Source: Tissierellia bacterium
GTDB taxonomy: Bacteria; Bacillota; Clostridia; Tissierellales; Tepidimicrobiaceae
Reading direction: 5' to 3'
DNA length: 64,000 bases
Assembly: GCA_012735215.1 (NCBI GenBank)
Contig: JAAYHX010000020.1
Location: forward strand, 62,001-126,000
Shown: in pieces, positions 60,226-64,000 of the stretch
How positions within the stretch are numbered: position 1 is the stretch's first letter
How the letters are laid out: every line of letters starts with the position of its first letter
The notes under the pieces: model-generated
Databases searched by the model: none
Told to the model about the DNA's origin: nothing
Seen by the model: the letters and a program-made list of their open reading frames with translations, nothing else
Program-made: the position numbers and the translations under genes

Positions 60226-60646
60226 TCAATTGTACACAGAGCTAATATTAGAACACAGTCAAAACAGTGAAAACAAAGGGCATCTAGATCATGCAAATTG
60301 TACTGAAAGGGGGCACAATCCTAGCTGCGGTGATGATATTACCTTAGAGCTGGTATGCAGGGGGGATATAATAGAAGATGCCTCTTTTACAGGAAGTGGA
60401 TGTGCCATATCTCAAGCTTCAACATCAATTATGATTGATTTAATAAAGGGAAAGTCTAAGGAAGAAGCAGGAGAACTTGTGAACACATTCTTATCCATGA
60501 TAAAAAAAGAGTTAAATGACTATGATAAATTAGAAATGCTTGAGGATGCAGTAGCCTTTCAGAATATTGGAAACATGCCTGCTAGGGTAAAATGTGCTAC
60601 TCTTGCCTGGCATACATTAAGGGAAGCAATAACTAAAAACCAGTAA
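60215..60646 (+). CDS. sufU: Sulfur-transfer protein SufU
   Basis: 143 residues. Zinc/sulfur ligands Cys38 and Asp40 in NPSCGDD, Cys63 in GSGCAISQ, and a third Cys in VKCATLAW near the C-terminus. Zinc-bound SufU receives persulfide from SufS in Gram-positive bacteria. Last gene of the suf operon; a terminator follows. Confidence 0.96.
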   Translation: MDLNQLYTELILEHSQNSENKGHLDHANCTERGHNPSCGDDITLELVCRGDIIEDASFTGSGCAISQASTSIMIDLIKGKSKEEAGELVNTFLSMIKKELNDYDKLEMLEDAVAFQNIGNMPARVKCATLAWHTLREAITKNQ

Positions 60647-61066
60647 AGTTAGTAGGTAGTTCTATCTGGATATTCAATTTATATTTTAATATAAGCACAA
60701 TAAAATGGCATATGAATTGTGAAAGGGAGAATATTAATATTTATGGACCTACCTTTCCAGTTATATGCCTTTTTTGTAAAGAAAGGTATAGTTTTACATT
60801 AGTTGCCAGTTGATGTTTAAATCCTTTGAATAATTGTGGCAATTGAATAAAAATGTGCATCTTGCGTTATTGATGAATATAATTATTTAAATTTCAATCA
60901 ATGTATGTTATAATCATTATGTCGTAGTAAGAGTCTACTTATAGAACTTCTTCATATTAAACAACCATTCTCTATTTACAAAGTACATTATCCCATCTAT
61001 TGCTCATCATTTTTAGATCAGCAAAGGAATCAATTATTGAAGTAATATGTGAAGGAGGAAATAAAT
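60647..61066. other. Intergenic stretch: suf terminator and promoter of the DUF1538 gene
   Basis: 420 bases. A terminator hairpin at 60707-60776 (GGCATAT / ATATGCC with inner GAAAGG / CCTTTC, then T6). Extended -10 TGTTATAAT at 60906-60914 reads towards the DUF1538 gene, leaving a leader of about 145 bases in which I recognise no known riboswitch. Confidence 0.6.
60707..60776 (+). terminator. Terminator of the suf operon
   Basis: GGCATAT...GAAAGG and CCTTTC...ATATGCC form a long, bulged hairpin followed by TTTTTT. Confidence 0.7.
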
Positions 61067-62563
61067 TTGAATCTATTAAAGGATAAATTTAAAGAAGTAT
61101 CTCTATCAGTATTGCCAATAAGTATTATCGTAATTTTATTGCATTTTACTGTGGTGCCAATGGAGACGGATATGCTGGCAAGGTTTATAATAGGATCCCT
61201 ATTGGTAATTTTGGGGTTGGGAATCTTCCTTTTTGGTGTTGACCTAGGTGTAACACCTATAGGGAATTTAATGGGAGAAAGTACTGCAAAAAGCAATAGT
61301 GTTACCTTGGTTGGAATACTTGGTTTTTTACTAGGTTTTTTGATAACCGTTGCAGAACCTGACTTGTTGATACTGGCAAATCAGGTTAACAAAGCTTCAG
61401 GTGGTATAATATCAGCATATGCAATACTTATTGTTGTATCCATTGGAGTAGGACTAATGGTTGCCTTAGGACTTTTAAGGATTCTATTTGAAAAACCATT
61501 GAATAAGATGTATACTATAATATATTTTATTATCTTCATTTTAGGTTTAAAAATATCTGCAGAGTTTTTAGCCATATCAGTAGATGCTTCAGGAGCTACT
61601 ACTGGCGCTATGACCACTCCCTTTATTCTAGCTTTAGGATATGGAGTATCAAGGCTTAAAGGTGGGAAAAATGTTGAAGAGGATAGCTTTGGATTAGTAG
61701 GAATTGCATCTACGGGGCCAATATTGGCAATAATGCTAATGAGTATAATATCCAGGGTTTCTAATATACAAGGACAAGCTGAAGCATTTATGCCTCATGA
61801 AGGGGTTATTAGCCAATACTTAGTCGTATTCCCCCATATGATGAAAGAGACCATTTATACTTTAATGCCAGTTGTAATAATGTTTTTGATTGTCAATGGT
61901 GTAAAGATTAAACTTAGTAGGAAAAATAGGAATAAAATTTTAAAAGGATTACTATATACTTATATAGGGTTAGTTCTATTTTTAACTGGTGTTAATGCAG
62001 GTTTTATGGAAGTTGGAAGGATAATGGGTTATAAGATAGCAAGTTTAGAACAGAGTTGGATTCTACCAGCTATTGGGTTTTTACTAGGGCTAGTGGTTGT
62101 ATTAGCAGAGCCAGCAGTATATGTATTAACTGAACAGGTGGAAGAGGTAACCGCTGGATATATAAATAAGAAAGTTATACGTGTGGCTTTATCCATAGGA
62201 ATTGCGGCTGCTGTTTCCATGTCAATGTTGAGAATAATGTTTCCAGCTTTGAAGCTATGGCATTTCTTATTACCTGGATTTGCATTAGGGGTGTTATTGA
62301 GCCATAAGGTACCCCCTATTTTCGTAGGGATAGCCTTTGATGCAGGAGGAGTTGCATCTGGGCCAATGACTGCTACATTTGTCTTGGCTTTTGCTCAAGG
62401 GGCTGCTGATGCAATACCAACAGCCAATGTACTGGTTGATGGTTTTGGTGTTATTGCTATGGTAGCTATGACTCCATTAGTAGCTGTGCAGATAGTAGGT
62501 TATATATTTAAATTGAAGGCCAAAAAGGAGGGTATTGATATAGATGGTGCTACCACAGAGTAA
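61067..62563 (+). CDS. DUF1538 family membrane protein
   Basis: 498 residues, two homologous halves, each a DUF1538 repeat with about six helices. Repeated motifs: GFLLGFLITVAEPDLLILANQV in the first half and GFLLGLVVVLAEPAVYVLTEQV in the second (each AEP-x5-L-x2-QV), also GATTGAMTTPFIL and GGVASGPMTATFVL. Predicted transporter or channel of unknown substrate. TTG start after AAGGAGG; a GTG at 61049 precedes the RBS. Overlaps the P-II gene, its likely regulator. Confidence 0.9.
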   Translation: MNLLKDKFKEVSLSVLPISIIVILLHFTVVPMETDMLARFIIGSLLVILGLGIFLFGVDLGVTPIGNLMGESTAKSNSVTLVGILGFLLGFLITVAEPDLLILANQVNKASGGIISAYAILIVVSIGVGLMVALGLLRILFEKPLNKMYTIIYFIIFILGLKISAEFLAISVDASGATTGAMTTPFILALGYGVSRLKGGKNVEEDSFGLVGIASTGPILAIMLMSIISRVSNIQGQAEAFMPHEGVISQYLVVFPHMMKETIYTLMPVVIMFLIVNGVKIKLSRKNRNKILKGLLYTYIGLVLFLTGVNAGFMEVGRIMGYKIASLEQSWILPAIGFLLGLVVVLAEPAVYVLTEQVEEVTAGYINKKVIRVALSIGIAAAVSMSMLRIMFPALKLWHFLLPGFALGVLLSHKVPPIFVGIAFDAGGVASGPMTATFVLAFAQGAADAIPTANVLVDGFGVIAMVAMTPLVAVQIVGYIFKLKAKKEGIDIDGATTE

Positions 62564-63209
62564 AAAATTCTCATTGTTTTGGGTTATTGTAGATATGGGA
62601 AGAGGAGAGAAGGTATTTAGGGAATCAAAAAAACTTGGTGCAACAGGAGGAACCTTCTTTTTAGGAAGAGGAACCATAAGAAGCCACTTTTTAAACCTAT
62701 TGGGTTTTGATGAGGCTAAAAAAGAGATACTTATAATGGCTATAGATGAAAAGCTTGACCAGGTTTTTCATGAGGAGCTATCTAAAAAGTTTTGCCTAGA
62801 TAAACCAGACCATGGCATAGCTTTTTCCATGCCAATAAAAAGGCTTGTGGGAATAAAGGGTTCAGATTATATATCAAATGTAAAAAAGCGAGGTGGAGAA
62901 GATATGGGGCATGACGCCATATTTACAATAGTAGATAGAGGATTATCTGAAGATGTAATAGAAGCAGCTAAATCTGCAGGAGCTACAGGGGGAACCGTTA
63001 TACATGGCAGAGGTTCCGGAACTCATGAGAAAGCCAAGCTATTTAACATTGAAATAGAGCCTGAAAAAGATATAGTATTGATTTTATCAGAATCAATAAA
63101 AACGGATGCTATAGTAGAAGCTATTAAAGAAAAGCTCGACATAGAAAAACCAGGAACAGGACTTTTATTTGTATTGGATGTAACCAGAGCCACAGGGTTG
63201 GCTAAATAA
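62544..63209 (+). CDS. Tandem P-II-like signalling protein
   Basis: 221 residues with two P-II-like domains in one chain: residues about 10-100 (FWVIVDMGRGEKVFRESKKLGATGG, quoted VIVDMGRGEKVF, then GATGGTFFLGRG) and about 118-218 (AIFTIVDRGLSEDVIEAAKSAGATGG, quoted TIVDRGLSEDVI, then GATGGTVIHGRG). Starts 20 bases before the DUF1538 stop, so translation is coupled. P-II proteins usually trimerise as single domains and gate transporters; this fusion probably controls the DUF1538 protein. Confidence 0.88.
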   Translation: MVLPQSKKFSLFWVIVDMGRGEKVFRESKKLGATGGTFFLGRGTIRSHFLNLLGFDEAKKEILIMAIDEKLDQVFHEELSKKFCLDKPDHGIAFSMPIKRLVGIKGSDYISNVKKRGGEDMGHDAIFTIVDRGLSEDVIEAAKSAGATGGTVIHGRGSGTHEKAKLFNIEIEPEKDIVLILSESIKTDAIVEAIKEKLDIEKPGTGLLFVLDVTRATGLAK

Positions 63210-63220
63210 CAGTAAAAGAT

Positions 63221-63259
63221 AACCACGGTTTCTAGATTCAGAAACCGTGGTTCTTTGTT
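63221..63259. terminator. Terminator between the P-II gene and the selenium cluster
   Basis: AACCACGGTTTCT / AGAAACCGTGGTT stem with a 6-base loop and T-rich tail. Confidence 0.95.
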
Positions 63260-63266
63260 TACTAGC

Positions 63267-63506
63267 TTATTCTTCACTATAAACTATCTCATAGTTTTTA
63301 TCCTTTATAAGATATATCTTATCAACCTCATCATCGACTAGTTCTTTTACATGTCCATCAAACTTGATTCTAGCACAAATTCCACAGCTAGAGCTGAGTA
63401 TTCTTGGCACAGGCATGAGTTTACATTCAATATTGCGTCTTTTTGCCTTTCTATCAAATTTTATAGCTCCAGACTGGGTGAAAAATATTACTACATATTC
63501 ATTCAT
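63267..63506 (-). CDS. DUF3343 family protein (putative Se/S carrier)
   Basis: 79 residues: EYVVIFFTQSGAIKFDRKAK at the start and the Cys motif SSSCGICARI in the middle. DUF3343 proteins accompany selenium and sulfur-transfer genes. Follows the TusA-type gene by 2 bases. In many bacteria related TusA and C-terminal domains are fused as YedF; here they are separate. Confidence 0.85.
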   Translation of the reverse strand: MNEYVVIFFTQSGAIKFDRKAKRRNIECKLMPVPRILSSSCGICARIKFDGHVKELVDDEVDKIYLIKDKNYEIVYSEE

Positions 63507-63508
63507 GA

Positions 63509-63715
63509 TTATTTCCTCGCTGAAATTAAAATAGATTCATCTTCCTCTTTATACTCTAACTTATATCCAAGATTCTTTAATAATCTAGATACATTATTTT
63601 TTGCAGTATTATTATCAACTAAAATATCTATTCCATCACTACTTCTTTCAATTGCTTTTTTAGCCATTAGTACAGGTTGTGGGCAGGACATACCTCTTGC
63701 ATCTATCTTTTCCAC
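63509..63715 (-). CDS. TusA family sulfur/selenium carrier
   Basis: 68 residues with the TusA signature DARGMSCPQPVLMAKKAI; the Cys in CPxP carries persulfide or selenide. Immediately downstream of the yedE-type gene, so probably a YedF-like selenium protein and not the tRNA-thiolation TusA. Confidence 0.92.
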   Translation of the reverse strand: MEKIDARGMSCPQPVLMAKKAIERSSDGIDILVDNNTAKNNVSRLLKNLGYKLEYKEEDESILISARK

Positions 63716-63735
63716 TTTATCTCTCCCCTTTCAAG

Positions 63736-64000
63736 TTAATTATTGGCCTTGCTAAGACTCTTTTCCTTTGAGAAAGCCTCACAGTTAGCAAGTGAAGTAA
63801 CAAGAACTACAGCTAAACAGATGAATACTGCAATCTTTCCATATTGAGAAGCTCCCTCGGTGCTAGAAGCCAATCCAAAGTTGTGAGCTATTGCAGCACC
63901 TACTAAGTATCCCATTACTGTTACTGCAGCATCTGTATTACCTTCTCCAGCTAGGATTAGCTGTCTAAGTGGACAACCGCCAAGAAGAACAGATCCCCAT
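63736..64000 (-). CDS. yedE: YedE/YeeE family putative selenium transporter, 3' end
   Basis: Only the last 88 codons are in the window; the gene continues past the right edge. Visible: LLGGCPLRQLILAGEGNTDA (the family motif with its conserved Cys) and two hydrophobic helices, ending in a Lys/Ser-rich tail. YedE proteins move thiosulfate-like or selenium compounds; co-location with TusA and DUF3343 points to selenium. Confidence 0.9.
   Translation of the reverse strand, partial: WGSVLLGGCPLRQLILAGEGNTDAAVTVMGYLVGAAIAHNFGLASSTEGASQYGKIAVFICLAVVLVTSLANCEAFSKEKSLSKANN

Noticed and set aside
60915-61066. Riboswitch in the long leader of the DUF1538 gene
   Set aside because: No conserved core of a known riboswitch class and no terminator hairpin before the gene could be found by eye.
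63351-63755. 134-codon open frame on the plus strand
   Set aside because: Covers the complement of the DUF3343 and TusA genes; those have strong motifs.
1-64000. tRNA, rRNA, transposase, integrase or prophage genes
   Set aside because: None recognised on either strand.

Overview
This 64 kb window comes from an AT-rich, Gram-positive, spore-forming anaerobe, most likely a member of the Clostridia/Tissierellia (Bacillota). The grounds are a gerA/gerC/gerB germinant-receptor operon, CotF-type coat proteins, a single-chain pyruvate:ferredoxin oxidoreductase, PEP synthase, a sufCBDSU Fe-S cluster operon, an S-box riboswitch and many TTG start codons behind strong Shine-Dalgarno (SD) sequences. 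No rRNA, tRNA, insertion sequence or prophage was recognised.

Layout. 1-10.3 kb: end of a UPF0182 membrane protein, a PfkB-type sugar kinase with an altered active-site loop, DegV, a Cu/Zn SOD, a YhaO/YhaN-like nuclease pair, and a phosphoesterase-nagB-CYTH operon. 10.3-15.3 kb: two tiny Leu/Phe-rich proteins, DUF378, an MCP whose sensor domain is C-terminal, and ppsA. 15.3-15.9 kb: an intact CRISPR array with its leader but no adjacent cas genes. 16-33 kb: housekeeping and transport genes: a two-component system, an AbgT transporter, an M20 peptidase, an ABC exporter, PFOR, an HD hydrolase, and metNIQ under a SAM-I riboswitch. 33-34 kb: YkuS and two CotF-like proteins. 34.1-38 kb: a small CRISPR island with two CARF-HEPN (DxTHG/TM1812-type) proteins and Cas6 around a decayed second array. 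38-42 kb: germination operon behind a forespore-type promoter. 42-54 kb: a MATE pump, a hydantoinase-like / small ORF / histone-deacetylase-like cassette whose deacetylase carries an in-frame stop, an MFS transporter, YfcE, a CBS-domain membrane protein and an SDR. 54-60.6 kb: a nitrilase, a Cys-rich MarR regulator and sufCBDSU. 61-64 kb: a DUF1538 membrane protein with a tandem P-II protein, and a selenium-type yedE-tusA-DUF3343 operon cut by the window end.

Most interesting. (1) The CRISPR island at 34.1-38 kb has the cyclic-oligoadenylate-effector type of protein and the crRNA processing enzyme, but no Cas10, Cas7, Cas5, Cas3 or Cas1/2 in the window. Its array has degenerate repeats yet keeps a leader recognisably related to that of the intact array 20 kb away. 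Two of its three spacers begin with the complement of a start codon followed by the complement of a Shine-Dalgarno sequence, so their guides would be antisense to translation start sites (read on the other strand they form SD-ATG mini-ORFs). This may be a CRISPR remnant turned into a regulatory RNA source. (2) A 14-bp palindrome (GTTGCG-AA-CGCAAC type) overlaps the -35 box of both the marR gene and the suf operon with identical geometry, which points to a Cys-cluster MarR protein controlling Fe-S cluster assembly.

All functional calls rest on motif recognition by eye; no database search was possible.
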